Shown here in pieces: positions 1-8,257 of a stretch of 64,000 nt of DNA (positions are counted from its first letter, which is position 1; each line of letters begins with the position of its first letter). A program made the translations under genes and the position numbers. The stretch is from Taibaiella lutea (GTDB lineage: Bacteria; Bacteroidota; Bacteroidia; Chitinophagales; Chitinophagaceae), in the NCBI RefSeq assembly GCF_008629695.1, contig NZ_VWSH01000003.1, positions 1-64,000 of the forward strand, in the 5' to 3' direction. Below the pieces are notes generated by a model. That model had not been told where the DNA came from and did no database searches. It worked only from the letters and a program-made list of their open reading frames with translations.

Positions 1-77
1 ACTGAACCCTTAAACTAAAAAAGTAGCAGCGACGCGGCTTTCAGGATGAAATTCCTACCCTTTTCTAAGAACTTTGT

Positions 78-136
78 CCGCTGCCTTTATCTCTCAGCGG
101 GGTGCAAAAGTAGGACCTCATTTCCAATCGGCAAAA
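78..136 (-). promoter_or_regulatory. Strong leftward Bacteroidota promoter with structured leader, possibly of an rRNA operon
   Basis: On the minus strand a TTTTG box (132-136) is followed after exactly 19 nt by TACTTTTG (105-112), the full Bacteroidota housekeeping promoter pattern. The transcript would run off the left edge. Its first 30 nt form a hairpin with arms CCGCTG and CAGCGG (78-100), followed by a boxA-like stretch (AAAGTTCTTAG). Leaders of this kind precede rRNA operons in the phylum, so an rRNA operon just left of the window is a reasonable guess, but no rRNA sequence is visible here. Confidence 0.5.
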
Positions 137-450
137 TCTTTTGTTATTATTTGCAGCAATAAACATCGACATTTTAATGAAAGCTCCTGTCACAGCCGCT
201 CTCAGGCCAGATATTTATTTAAAACAATCTGTAGCCTCGTTTGTTACGCCCTGATTAGCAAGGATATCATTGACTTTTGGCAACAGGTTATGCAAAGAAA
301 CTTTCAGCGGGGGAGCATTTATCCTTCCCGCAGAGGCGCCAAAGCGCGGGAGGAAGGTGGTTTGAAGGTAAAAAACGTGAAGGGGTTGTCATTTATTTGC
401 AGGAAAATTCCTGTAGAGGCGTAATGACGCAAAGTTTGTAGTGATATAAG
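137..450. other. Non-coding stretch at the left edge
   Basis: I see no supportable gene. An open frame of 116 codons crosses 74-424 but overlaps the promoter above and its translation has no recognisable domain or start context. An imperfect hairpin (ccttcccgc against gcgggaggaagg, about 329-357) is the only clear structure. Confidence 0.5.
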
Positions 451-579
451 ATGAAAGATGGCTTATTAGCTACTTTAATCGTTGTCTGGTCCGTTCTTTT
501 GTATATCAAAAGCAAAAAGAAATTAAATAAAAATGGCTGCCCGATCGAGCAGCCATTCATTATTATAGGAACAATTTAA
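451..579 (+). CDS. Possible small single-span membrane protein (42 aa)
   Basis: An ATG at 451 opens 42 codons ending with TAA at 577-579, one base before the stop of the convergent M13 peptidase gene. The predicted peptide has a short acidic start, about 14 hydrophobic residues (LLATLIVVWSVLLYI) and a lysine-rich flank, the usual layout of a bacterial single-pass small protein. The C-terminal third lies inside the peptidase terminator hairpin, which argues that only part or none of it is real. No Bacteroidota promoter is obvious upstream and I do not recognise a family. Confidence 0.2.
   Translation: MKDGLLATLIVVWSVLLYIKSKKKLNKNGCPIEQPFIIIGTI
532..557 (-). terminator. Terminator of the M13 peptidase gene
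   Basis: AATGGCTGC and GCAGCCATT form a 9-bp stem with an 8-nt loop, followed on the minus strand by a T-rich run. It lies about 20 bp past the peptidase stop codon. Confidence 0.75.
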
Positions 580-2634
580 TTACCATATTTTAGCACGGAC
601 ACTGTCTGCGCGCCACATCTTATCCCCTTCTTTTACGCCAAAAGCTTTGTAGAAAGGTTCGAAGTTGGACAATGGTCCGTTACAACGCCAGATACCAGGA
701 GAGTGCGGATCTGTTTTGATCAACTCCATTGAAGTTTCAGGCTTCGCTTTACCACGCCAAACTTGTGCCCAGCTTAAGAAGAAGCGTTGATCAGGCGTAA
801 AGCCATCAATCAATTCATTGCTTTGGCCTTGTTTGGTTTTTTTGAATGCTGTATAAGCAATAGTCACGCCACCCAAATCAGCTATGTTTTCACCTTGGGT
901 AAGACTACCATTCACATGAATAGAATCCAATACAGTGTAAGCATCGAATTGATGAACTACACGTTGTGTTCTTTCAGTGAATTTGGTTTTATCTTCAGGA
1001 GTCCACCAGTCTTTCAGATTTCCATCAGCGTCATATTGTGCACCTTGATCATCAAATCCATGTGTCATTTCGTGACCAATAACGGCACCGATACCACCAT
1101 AGTTCACCGCATCATCAGCATTGAAGTCGAAGAACGGGAATTGAAGGATTGCAGCAGGGAAAACGATTTCGTTGAAAGCAGGATTGTAATAAGCGTTAAC
1201 CGTTTGCGGCGTCATGCCCCACTCTGTTTTATCAACAGGTTTCCCCAATTTGTTCATCATGTAATTGTATTCAAATGCAGAAGCATTCAAGACATTCTGA
1301 ACATAATTGTTTGGAACGATTTTTAAAGTAGAGTAATCTTTCCATTTGTCAGGATAACCGATTTTTTTGATGAAAGTGTTTAGCTTGGCTAATCCTTTTT
1401 GTTTTGTAGCTTCGCTCATCCAATCCAAACCATTGATACGTTCGCTGAATGCTTTTTGAAGGTTATTCACTAATTCAAGCATACGTTGCTTAGCCTCAGG
1501 CTTGAAGTGTTTATCAACATATAACTGACCTAATTGCTCACCAATAGCGTTATTAATTATGTTGTTTACACGCTTCCAACGAGGCTGTTGCTGTTCTATT
1601 CCTCTTAATTCTTTACTGTAAAAATTGAATCTTGCATCACTGAAATCTTTGCTCAGGTAAGGAGCCATATCGCTTGTAAAGTTATAACTCAGGTACAATT
1701 TCCATGTTTCAATCGGCGTAGCGCTTAATTGCTTTGCAAATTCAACAAAGAATTTAGGCATACCCACTAAAACAGTGTCTTGACCGGAAGCTTTTAGTTT
1801 ATCCATCAGCACCTTCCAATCCATGCCCGGTGTCATTTTGTTAATTGTAGCCAAATCAAATTTGTTGTACAATTTTTGAGGATCACGCATTTCAACAGGT
1901 GCTAATGACGCAGATGCAAAAGCTGTTTCAAGCTTGAAAATCTTGTCTGCATTTGCTTTGGCTGTAGCCTCATCCTGACCCATCAACTGAAGAATTTGCT
2001 GTATATACAGTAAATATTTCTCTCTGATTTGAGCAGAGCGGGCATCTTTTGCGAAATAATCATCTTTGGTAGATAAACCAAGTCCGCCTTGTCCGAACTG
2101 GCAAATCTCTTTTGTTACATTTTTATCATCAGGACCAACACCGAAAGAGAAAACACCACCGACACCTTGTGTGTTTTCCATTGCTATTTCGTCCATTAAT
2201 TGCTGTGTATTTGTAATCGCGCTAATACGGTCCAGAACAGGTTTCAAAGGAGTGATACCGGCTTTGTCAATTGTAACGGAATCCATACCGCTTTTGTAGA
2301 AATCGCCTGCCATACGCTCTTTACTGCCTTCGGCCGCGTTACTCTTTGCAGCATCTTCCAACAGGGTATGAAGATCATTCAGTGTTCTTTCGCCCAATTC
2401 ATCAAAACTACCCCAACGGCTACGGTCTCCGGGTATTTTTGCGGTATTCAACCATGCACCGTTTGCGTATAAGAAGAAATTATCCGTTGCTTTAACGGTA
2501 GTATCCATATTGGCGCGGTCGATGAATTTGAAATCGCTTTTTGCTGCAGTTCCGTCTCCGGTGGACTGACACGATGCAGCAAGGCCTAACGTTCCAACAG
2601 CAACACTGCTGAGTAACAAATTTGCAATTCTCAT
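580..2634 (-). CDS. M13 family zinc metallopeptidase, lipoprotein (PepO/neprilysin type)
   Basis: Predicted membrane-anchored endopeptidase of the neprilysin family that would cleave small peptides outside the inner membrane. The N-terminus is a lipoprotein signal with lipobox LAASC (residues 18-22). The catalytic HExxH reads HEMTH at residues 521-525, and the third zinc ligand lies in ENIAD at E582, the spacing typical of M13. The substrate-binding NAYY motif (about 477-480) is also present. The full length of 684 residues matches bacterial M13 enzymes. It is a single gene with its own terminator; the ATG start lies directly before the signal peptide. Substrate and physiological role cannot be read from the sequence. 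Confidence 0.93.
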   Translation of the reverse strand: MRIANLLLSSVAVGTLGLAASCQSTGDGTAAKSDFKFIDRANMDTTVKATDNFFLYANGAWLNTAKIPGDRSRWGSFDELGERTLNDLHTLLEDAAKSNAAEGSKERMAGDFYKSGMDSVTIDKAGITPLKPVLDRISAITNTQQLMDEIAMENTQGVGGVFSFGVGPDDKNVTKEICQFGQGGLGLSTKDDYFAKDARSAQIREKYLLYIQQILQLMGQDEATAKANADKIFKLETAFASASLAPVEMRDPQKLYNKFDLATINKMTPGMDWKVLMDKLKASGQDTVLVGMPKFFVEFAKQLSATPIETWKLYLSYNFTSDMAPYLSKDFSDARFNFYSKELRGIEQQQPRWKRVNNIINNAIGEQLGQLYVDKHFKPEAKQRMLELVNNLQKAFSERINGLDWMSEATKQKGLAKLNTFIKKIGYPDKWKDYSTLKIVPNNYVQNVLNASAFEYNYMMNKLGKPVDKTEWGMTPQTVNAYYNPAFNEIVFPAAILQFPFFDFNADDAVNYGGIGAVIGHEMTHGFDDQGAQYDADGNLKDWWTPEDKTKFTERTQRVVHQFDAYTVLDSIHVNGSLTQGENIADLGGVTIAYTAFKKTKQGQSNELIDGFTPDQRFFLSWAQVWRGKAKPETSMELIKTDPHSPGIWRCNGPLSNFEPFYKAFGVKEGDKMWRADSVRAKIW

Positions 2635-2803
2635 TTTGCTTTATTGTTTTAAATGAATTGCAAATGTAATATTTCATAACACTTTTTAAAATAAAAAGAA
2701 GGGGGAATTTTCGGGGGAAATTGAATAAAGATATTTATTGAGTTTTTAAAGGTCGAGAAGGCATCATTAAGTTTGTTTACTTTTGACTTAGAATAATTAA
2801 AGA

Positions 2804-3223
2804 ATGAAAATAGCTATTATCAATGGGCCTAATTTGAATTTATTGGGTAAACGTGAGCCCGAAATATACGGCAGTAAAAGCTTTGAAGATTTTTTCACAG
2901 AGTTGCAACAAAGATTTCCCGGCGTTGCTTTTGAATATTTCCAAAGCAATCATGAAGGTGCATTGATTGATAAAATGCAATCGTTGAATGAAATTGCAGC
3001 TGGTATTATACTAAATGCTGCCGGCTATTCACATACGAGCATAGCTTTGGCTGATACCATTGCAGCTATTAATGTACCGGTTGTGGAGGTTCATATTTCT
3101 GATATTCATAAAAGAGAGGATTTCAGACGGCACTCTTATACTGCTTTACAGGCTAAACACATGATAACAGGCCACGGCCTGGAGGGATATGCGGAGGCGG
3201 TGGAATGGTTTTTAAAACATTAA
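2804..3223 (+). CDS. aroQ: 3-dehydroquinate dehydratase, type II
   Basis: Third step of the shikimate pathway: trans-dehydration of 3-dehydroquinate to 3-dehydroshikimate in the cytoplasm. The 139-residue length and the sequence are classic type II: IINGPNLNLLGKREP at the start, the catalytic tyrosine in EIYGS, FFQSN-type FQSNHEG, then NAAGYSHTSIAL and VEVHISDIHKREDFR. A TACTTTTG -7 element lies at about 2779. The gene is monocistronic and converges on rpe, sharing a strong bidirectional terminator. Confidence 0.97.
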   Translation: MKIAIINGPNLNLLGKREPEIYGSKSFEDFFTELQQRFPGVAFEYFQSNHEGALIDKMQSLNEIAAGIILNAAGYSHTSIALADTIAAINVPVVEVHISDIHKREDFRRHSYTALQAKHMITGHGLEGYAEAVEWFLKH

Positions 3224-3260
3224 TGTGATTCTTTCCTGATACACAAATAAATCTTTCCTG

Positions 3261-3308
3261 ACACACAAACAAAAAGACGCATCGTGATGCGTCTTTTTGT
3301 TTGTGTGT
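3261..3308. terminator. Bidirectional terminator between aroQ and rpe, perfect 23-bp palindrome
   Basis: Two perfect 23-nt arms (3261-3283 and 3286-3308) around a 2-nt centre. The core GACGCAT/ATGCGTC stem is flanked by A5 and T5 tracts on both sides, so it can stop transcription in either direction. Just upstream a 21-nt direct repeat (3230-3250 and 3252-3272, 19 of 21 identical) overlaps the left arm. Confidence 0.9.
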
Positions 3309-3320
3309 AGTTTTATAAAT

Positions 3321-3968
3321 TTATATCGCTTTCAGTTTGCTGATCATTTCAGTTGGATTAGCAGCACTGAATACGGTATTTCCGGCAACTAAAACATCGG
3401 CACCGGCAGCAATAATTTCTCCGGCATTTTCTAAAGTTACGCCACCGTCAATCTCAATCAGGGCTTTACTTTCACATTGGTTTATCAATGTTTTTAATTG
3501 CGCAATTTTAGTCAACGTATGCCTGATAAATTTCTGTCCGCCAAAACCCGGGTTCACACTCATCATACAAACCAAATCAATGTCTGCAATAATATCGGAA
3601 AGCAGATGAACAGGCGTATGCGGATTGATTGCAACACCGGCTTTCATGCCTTCGCCATGAATCATCTGAATCGTACGGTGCAAATGGTTGCATGCTTCTA
3701 TATGAACGGAAAGATAGTTGGCACCTGCTTTTGCAAATTCAGCAATGTATTTTTCCGGCTCTACAATCATCAAATGCACATCCAAAGTCTTTTTTGCTAT
3801 TTTATTAACCGCATTTAAAACAGGGAACCCGAAACTGATATTTGGTACAAAACGACCGTCCATCACATCAACGTGAAACCAGTCGGCTTCACTTTGGTTT
3901 ATCATTTCAACATCTTTTTCAAGATTTAAAAAATTGGCAGAAAGCAAGGAAGGAGCAATTAAAGGCAT
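3321..3968 (-). CDS. rpe: Ribulose-phosphate 3-epimerase
   Basis: Interconverts ribulose 5-phosphate and xylulose 5-phosphate in the non-oxidative pentose phosphate pathway. A TIM-barrel enzyme of 215 residues with the family signatures in order: APSLLSANF at the start, FHVDVMDGRFVPN (metal and catalytic Asp), LDVHLMI, a second VHIEA, CMMSVNPGFGGQKF, and EIDGGV with the second catalytic Asp. Usual length for the family. The ATG at 3968 fits the conserved N-terminus. It stands alone, and the 710 bp upstream is non-coding. Confidence 0.97.
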   Translation of the reverse strand: MPLIAPSLLSANFLNLEKDVEMINQSEADWFHVDVMDGRFVPNISFGFPVLNAVNKIAKKTLDVHLMIVEPEKYIAEFAKAGANYLSVHIEACNHLHRTIQMIHGEGMKAGVAINPHTPVHLLSDIIADIDLVCMMSVNPGFGGQKFIRHTLTKIAQLKTLINQCESKALIEIDGGVTLENAGEIIAAGADVLVAGNTVFSAANPTEMISKLKAI

Positions 3969-4679
3969 GTTTCTTGAATTTGAGATAATTAGCTATTAGA
4001 TATCAGACTTTAGATTTTCCCGGAATGCATTCATCGAATTTGTCCTTTTAGAACTTATCTTTCTTCTGAAAAAAATGATTTCCGGTTTAATAAAATCATT
4101 GCAAAAGTAAACCTTATATCATTTGAAAAAAAATGAAGGTTGCCGTTAAATCAGAAGAAAAAATTATGGTAATTCCAAAAAAACCTGCGTGCATTTTTTC
4201 ACACCTAATTGTGGATAAACCGTGAATTCGACTTAGCTTTGCCACAAAACCGGTAATAAGCCAAACGAAGTGTGTGGATAAAGGATAAAAGTACGTGCAT
4301 AAGCTGTTAGTCATAGGATTAAAAATTTATTGATTGAAATTGGACGCGTGACTGATTTTTGAACTTACCTTAGCCCTCCTTAAAAAAGTAATAACCTTTT
4401 CTTAATAGTAGAATTTAAACGATAATTGTGCTTCGCATCGACAAAAACAATAACAGAATACATTGCAGATGCTTTGCGGATACACAAACCCATTGTTGAA
4501 TAACAATCCATCTTTTTGGAATATAAAAGAAACGAAAATCACCATCATTTCTGCAATAAAAAGAGAATTTGCATAAGTGAAAACCCGATGATTCGAAGAA
4601 GAAAAGGTTCTTTGGCTTTGAAAGTTTTTTAAATTATTAAAAACAAGAAGCATTTGCTTCCATCAAAGAAAAGAACGAG
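3969..4679. other. Candidate replication origin (oriC) or DnaA-controlled dnaB upstream region
   Basis: A 711-bp gene-free, AT-rich stretch. Two perfect DnaA boxes TGTGGATAA lie at 4210-4218 and 4273-4281 in the same orientation, a near-perfect one (CGTGCATAA, 8 of 9) at 4294-4302, and another 8-of-9 match (TTTGCATAA) at 4568-4576. AT-rich tracts flank them (4325-4430). The dnaB gene starts immediately downstream. Two open frames on the minus strand (4114-4314, 4402-4653) have no credible protein features. The box cluster could be the chromosomal origin or a DnaA-regulated dnaB promoter; the sequence alone does not decide. Confidence 0.45.
3990..4015. repeat. Dispersed AGATATCAGAC-type intergenic repeat, copy 1
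   Basis: A short degenerate element (tattagatatcagactttag) that recurs between genes at about 9716-9742 (opposite strand), 26806-26870 and 63979-64000 (opposite strand). It has no coding potential. Confidence 0.5.
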
Positions 4680-6374
4680 ATGTCTGTAAACATAAAGAAA
4701 GAATTAGGCAATGTGAGAAACAGGAAGCCGGACCTGAGTAATGTGATTTACGGTAAAATTCCTCCACAGGCTAAAGAGTTGGAAGAAGCAGTTCTTGGAG
4801 CTATCATGCTGGAAAAAGACAAGTTGACGGATGTGCTGGAAGTACTTCCTTCGGCTGAATGTTTTTATGTAGATGCCCACCAGCGTATATTTTCAGCCAT
4901 TAAACGACTGCCTGAAAAGGGCCTGGTAGTGGATTTGCTGACTGTTACCGAAGAACTCCGCAAAACAGATGAACTGGAACTGATAGGTGGGGCTTATTTC
5001 CTTACCAAGCTCACTATGAGCGTAGTAACCAGTGCGCACGTTATTGCCCACGCGCGTATTGTGATGGAGAAATACATCCAGCGTGAGTTGATTAAGATTT
5101 GCGGTGAAATGATGGCCAATGCTTATGAAGACAAAACGGATGTATTCGATTTGCTGGATAAAGCGGAGTCTGACCTTTTTGAAATAAGTAATAATTTCCT
5201 TCGTAAAAACTACTCCAGTATGCAAGACATATTGGTGGAAACGATTGAACAGATTTCACAGGCAAGGGAAGAAAAAGATGATGTAACGGGTGTCCCTACA
5301 GGTTTCCCTGATTTGGATGCTATTACAGGTGGCTGGCAAAAAACGGATCTGATTATTCTTGCAGCACGTCCGGCGGTGGGTAAGACGGCATTTGCATTGA
5401 ACCTTGCCATGAATGCGGCAATGGATAAGCACAAGCCGAAAGGCGTGGCTATCTTCTCGCTGGAGATGGGTAATACGCAGATCGTAAAACGTATGCTGAG
5501 CTGTACCACACAAGTCCGACTGGAAAATATCAGCCGTGGTAAACTGGAAGATTATGAATTTGCACAGCTTACGCAAAGGATGGAACCTTTAGCCAAGGCA
5601 CCGATATTTATTGATGATCAGGCGGGTCTGAATATTTTTGAATTACGTGCAAAATGCCGTCGTTTGAAGACAAAGAACGACATAGGAATGGTCATTATCG
5701 ATTACCTGCAGTTGATGCAGGGAACGGATAAAGGAGGCAACCGTGAACAGGAAATCAGTAAGATTTCGCGAGAGTTGAAAGGACTTGCGAAGGAATTGAA
5801 TATACCGGTCATTGCACTTTCACAATTAAGCCGTGCCGTAGAAACAAGAGGCGGTGATAAAGGTAAAATTCCGCAACTAAGTGACCTTAGGGAATCGGGA
5901 GCTATTGAGCAGGATGCGGATATGGTTATGTTCATCTATCGTCCGGAATATTATGGCATCAGCAATGATGATACTACGGGGCAACCATTTGACGGTGAGA
6001 CGCATATTAATATTGCGAAACACAGAAACGGGCGTTTGGACACCGTAAAATTAAAAGCCATTCTGGAATATCAGCAATTTGTACCTGCCCCGAAAGATGA
6101 CTGGAGCGGCGGCTTTAATGGTGGTGGTTTTGGAGGAGGAAATGGCGGTGGTTCAGGTGGCGGATTTACCGGTGGCGGATTTGATGATCCTACGGCGGGC
6201 ATCAAGAAGCATCCGGATGATTTTGGCAACAGCAAATTGATTATAACTCCTGGTTTCCAGACTATGCAATCAAAAGCCAATAATATGAGCTTTGATGATG
6301 ATGAATTTTCGGCAGGAAAATCAAAATTAAAAGGCTACAAGCCGCCGCCTGAAGATGATGATGCACCTTTTTAG
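4680..6374 (+). CDS. dnaB: Replicative DNA helicase DnaB
   Basis: Hexameric helicase that unwinds DNA at the replication fork and recruits primase. The N-terminal helical domain (about 25-130, PPQAKELEEAVLGAIML) precedes the RecA-like ATPase. Walker A is RPAVGKT at 230-236, Walker B is MVIIDYLQLM, and LSQLSRAVE and DLRESGAIEQDAD are the H3 and H4 signatures. The length of 564 exceeds the roughly 470 of E. coli because of a C-terminal tail with a glycine-rich stretch (about 476-507, repeated GGGF/GGG) and an acidic end. The ATG at 4680 fits family N-termini. A long AT-rich region with DnaA boxes lies upstream. Confidence 0.97.
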   Translation: MSVNIKKELGNVRNRKPDLSNVIYGKIPPQAKELEEAVLGAIMLEKDKLTDVLEVLPSAECFYVDAHQRIFSAIKRLPEKGLVVDLLTVTEELRKTDELELIGGAYFLTKLTMSVVTSAHVIAHARIVMEKYIQRELIKICGEMMANAYEDKTDVFDLLDKAESDLFEISNNFLRKNYSSMQDILVETIEQISQAREEKDDVTGVPTGFPDLDAITGGWQKTDLIILAARPAVGKTAFALNLAMNAAMDKHKPKGVAIFSLEMGNTQIVKRMLSCTTQVRLENISRGKLEDYEFAQLTQRMEPLAKAPIFIDDQAGLNIFELRAKCRRLKTKNDIGMVIIDYLQLMQGTDKGGNREQEISKISRELKGLAKELNIPVIALSQLSRAVETRGGDKGKIPQLSDLRESGAIEQDADMVMFIYRPEYYGISNDDTTGQPFDGETHINIAKHRNGRLDTVKLKAILEYQQFVPAPKDDWSGGFNGGGFGGGNGGGSGGGFTGGGFDDPTAGIKKHPDDFGNSKLIITPGFQTMQSKANNMSFDDDEFSAGKSKLKGYKPPPEDDDAPF

Positions 6375-6443
6375 GATATGAATTTAAATCCCCAAAAAAC
6401 AAATTTCAAATTCCAATAGATCCAATTATTTAGCGAGATATAG

Positions 6444-6472
6444 ATTTGACAACTTTTCAAAAGTTGTCAAAT
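6444..6472. terminator. dnaB terminator, AACTTTT/AAAAGTT palindrome family
   Basis: Perfect 14-nt arms around a single central C, followed on the plus strand by T8. The core (TTGACAACTTTT and its complement) resembles the palindromes at 36874-36906 and 45332-45364, so it belongs to a dispersed family as well as serving as a terminator. Confidence 0.8.
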
Positions 6473-6502
6473 TTTTTTTGTGCATGGTGGATGTAGCAAT
6501 TA

Positions 6503-7537
6503 TTATAAACTCGTCAAAAATTCCATAGTATCCACACCATCAGCATAATCAGCAAGTGCAGGCTGCTGATTATCGCCAAAACCCTGAATGGCTTTACCGG
6601 AAAATTTCATTGCATCTTCCTGTTTTGTTGTGATGCATTGCAAATCATCATTTGAAACAAGGTTTTTAAGCAATGCTGCCTTGTCTTTGTATACTTCATA
6701 ATGCAATACGCTGATGGCTGCAAAAGGGCCTTCGCCCGGCACCAGCAACACACTGCCATTGGTCATATATTGTACTTTGTTCAACAGGAAAATAGCCAGT
6801 TGAAAATCATAATTGTTCATGTATTTATTATGATTGGTATGGTCTTTATACTTATTGAAAACAGGAATCAAGGTTTCGAAATCATAATTTTCAGGTACAA
6901 ATATCTTGGTGACATTCCTGCAGCCCAAACCATAATACAAACAAACATCGTCGGCCAATGCTTCCAGTTCCGAAACAGTTTCCGTTCCGTCCAGAACGGC
7001 TACAGAGGTGCGGTTGCGGCGAATGATATGGGGGAATCTTTTGAAGTATTGCTCGAAATAACGGGCAGAGTTATTACTGCCGGTTGCAATGTAGGCATCG
7101 CAATCTTTCAGCATATCGCTGACAGTGACTGTTTTCGCAAAATCCTCATCCCAGCTACTTAATATCTTAAAGATGTACTCCCATAAAACGGTATCTTTTG
7201 ATGACAGTTTCACTTTAACATTATTACCCGATAAATAACAACAAAGAAAATCATGAAAACCCACCAATGGTATATTGCCTGCCATTACCAATCCTACGGT
7301 TCGGGTGCCGGAGCTTTCATCTGGGAGTTCTGGATATTGTGCCAACCAGGCTTTCAATTTGTCTTCCTCAAGAAATTGTGTTGTAATATTCTGCACGGCC
7401 AATTCTATGAAAGGTTGCGTGAACCAGCCATTCATTCTTTCTGCATTATCCTTAACGTATTGCCAATTTTCATCGTTACTGCTAAAATATTGACCCAGGC
7501 GCACCATTAATGCAATTCTTTCTGCTAATACTGACAT
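6503..7537 (-). CDS. LuxC-like acyl-CoA reductase
   Basis: Predicted NADPH-dependent reductase of an activated fatty acyl group to aldehyde, related to the LuxC component of the luciferase fatty-acid reductase complex. It is an aldehyde-dehydrogenase-fold protein of about 344 residues. Recognisable parts are TVGLVMAGNIPLVGFHDFLC near residue 85-105, the region AYIATGSNNSARYFEQYF, and CLYYGLGCRNVTKIFVP, which holds the likely catalytic cysteine. The longer frame begins with TTG at 7558; the ATG at 7537 (MSVLAERIALM) is the better start. It is divergent from a ferredoxin gene, a pairing often seen in Bacteroidota. The aldehyde's fate is unknown and no luciferase is nearby. Confidence 0.8.
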   Translation of the reverse strand: MSVLAERIALMVRLGQYFSSNDENWQYVKDNAERMNGWFTQPFIELAVQNITTQFLEEDKLKAWLAQYPELPDESSGTRTVGLVMAGNIPLVGFHDFLCCYLSGNNVKVKLSSKDTVLWEYIFKILSSWDEDFAKTVTVSDMLKDCDAYIATGSNNSARYFEQYFKRFPHIIRRNRTSVAVLDGTETVSELEALADDVCLYYGLGCRNVTKIFVPENYDFETLIPVFNKYKDHTNHNKYMNNYDFQLAIFLLNKVQYMTNGSVLLVPGEGPFAAISVLHYEVYKDKAALLKNLVSNDDLQCITTKQEDAMKFSGKAIQGFGDNQQPALADYADGVDTMEFLTSL

Positions 7538-7669
7538 AGAGATTATATTTTTCTGCAACGAAATTGTAACTTTGCTGCTTGATAACCAATTTTAATGCTC
7601 AAAATTTTGGAATAATTACCGAAAACCCTTTTGGGCATTGATATATGTTTTTAATTTTCAATTTAGAAT

Positions 7670-8017
7670 ATGGCTATAAAAATAACGGACGAATGTATTA
7701 ATTGCGGGGCTTGCGAACCTGAATGCCCTAATACCGCCATTTATGAAGGTGGCGTTGAATGGAAAATTGCTGACGGAACTTCTGTAAAAGGTGAATACAC
7801 CATGATGAACGGAGAAGTAACGCCTTCAAATGCACCACACGACCCTGTTGCTGTTGATGTTTATTATATATCTCCCGATAAATGTACCGAATGCCAGGGC
7901 TTCCATGAAGAGCCTCAGTGTGCGGCTGTTTGTCCGGTTGACTGTTGTGTGCCTGATGAAATGTATCAGGAAACGGTGGATGAATTGCTTGCTAAGCAAG
8001 CCAAGTTACACGGATAA
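7670..8017 (+). CDS. 4Fe-4S dicluster ferredoxin
   Basis: Small electron carrier of 115 residues. The first cluster motif is C9-x2-C12-x2-C15-x3-C19-P. The second is C72-x2-C75-x8-C84-x3-C88-P, the longer spacing seen in Azotobacter FdI/Allochromatium-type ferredoxins with an inserted loop. Between them lies an insert of about 45 residues rich in acidic and polar residues. It is divergent from the acyl-CoA reductase and may donate electrons to it or to central oxidoreductases; partner choice is inference. A clear terminator follows. Confidence 0.93.
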   Translation: MAIKITDECINCGACEPECPNTAIYEGGVEWKIADGTSVKGEYTMMNGEVTPSNAPHDPVAVDVYYISPDKCTECQGFHEEPQCAAVCPVDCCVPDEMYQETVDELLAKQAKLHG

Positions 8018-8041
8018 CACATATCAACATATTAAAATAAT

Positions 8042-8068
8042 AAAAACAGCTTCTTCGAGGCTGTTTTT
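8042..8068 (+). terminator. Ferredoxin gene terminator
   Basis: AAAAACAGC and GCTGTTTTT form a 9-bp stem with a 9-nt loop 25 bp past the stop codon, ending in a T tract. Confidence 0.8.
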
Positions 8069-8257
8069 ATTATTTTATACTCTTTCCGAAAGTTTGGTAC
8101 GATTTTTGTTCAGTATAAATCAGCTGATATGCCGGAATAATAAAATCAAGACATAACGTATTCTTTAGGGCTATCGAAGTGTCGATAATAACTTGTTTTA
8201 TATCCCGAAATATATCAGCTGTAACAAATTAACGCTTTAACTAAACCGATATATAAA

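Noticed and set aside
74-424. 116-codon plus-strand open frame
   Set aside because: Overlaps the leftward promoter and leader, and its translation has no family features.
787-1326. 179-codon plus-strand open frame inside the M13 peptidase gene
   Set aside because: Antisense shadow of a well-conserved gene.
4402-4653. 83-codon minus-strand open frame upstream of dnaB
   Set aside because: Low-complexity, no promoter, and inside the AT-rich DnaA-box region.
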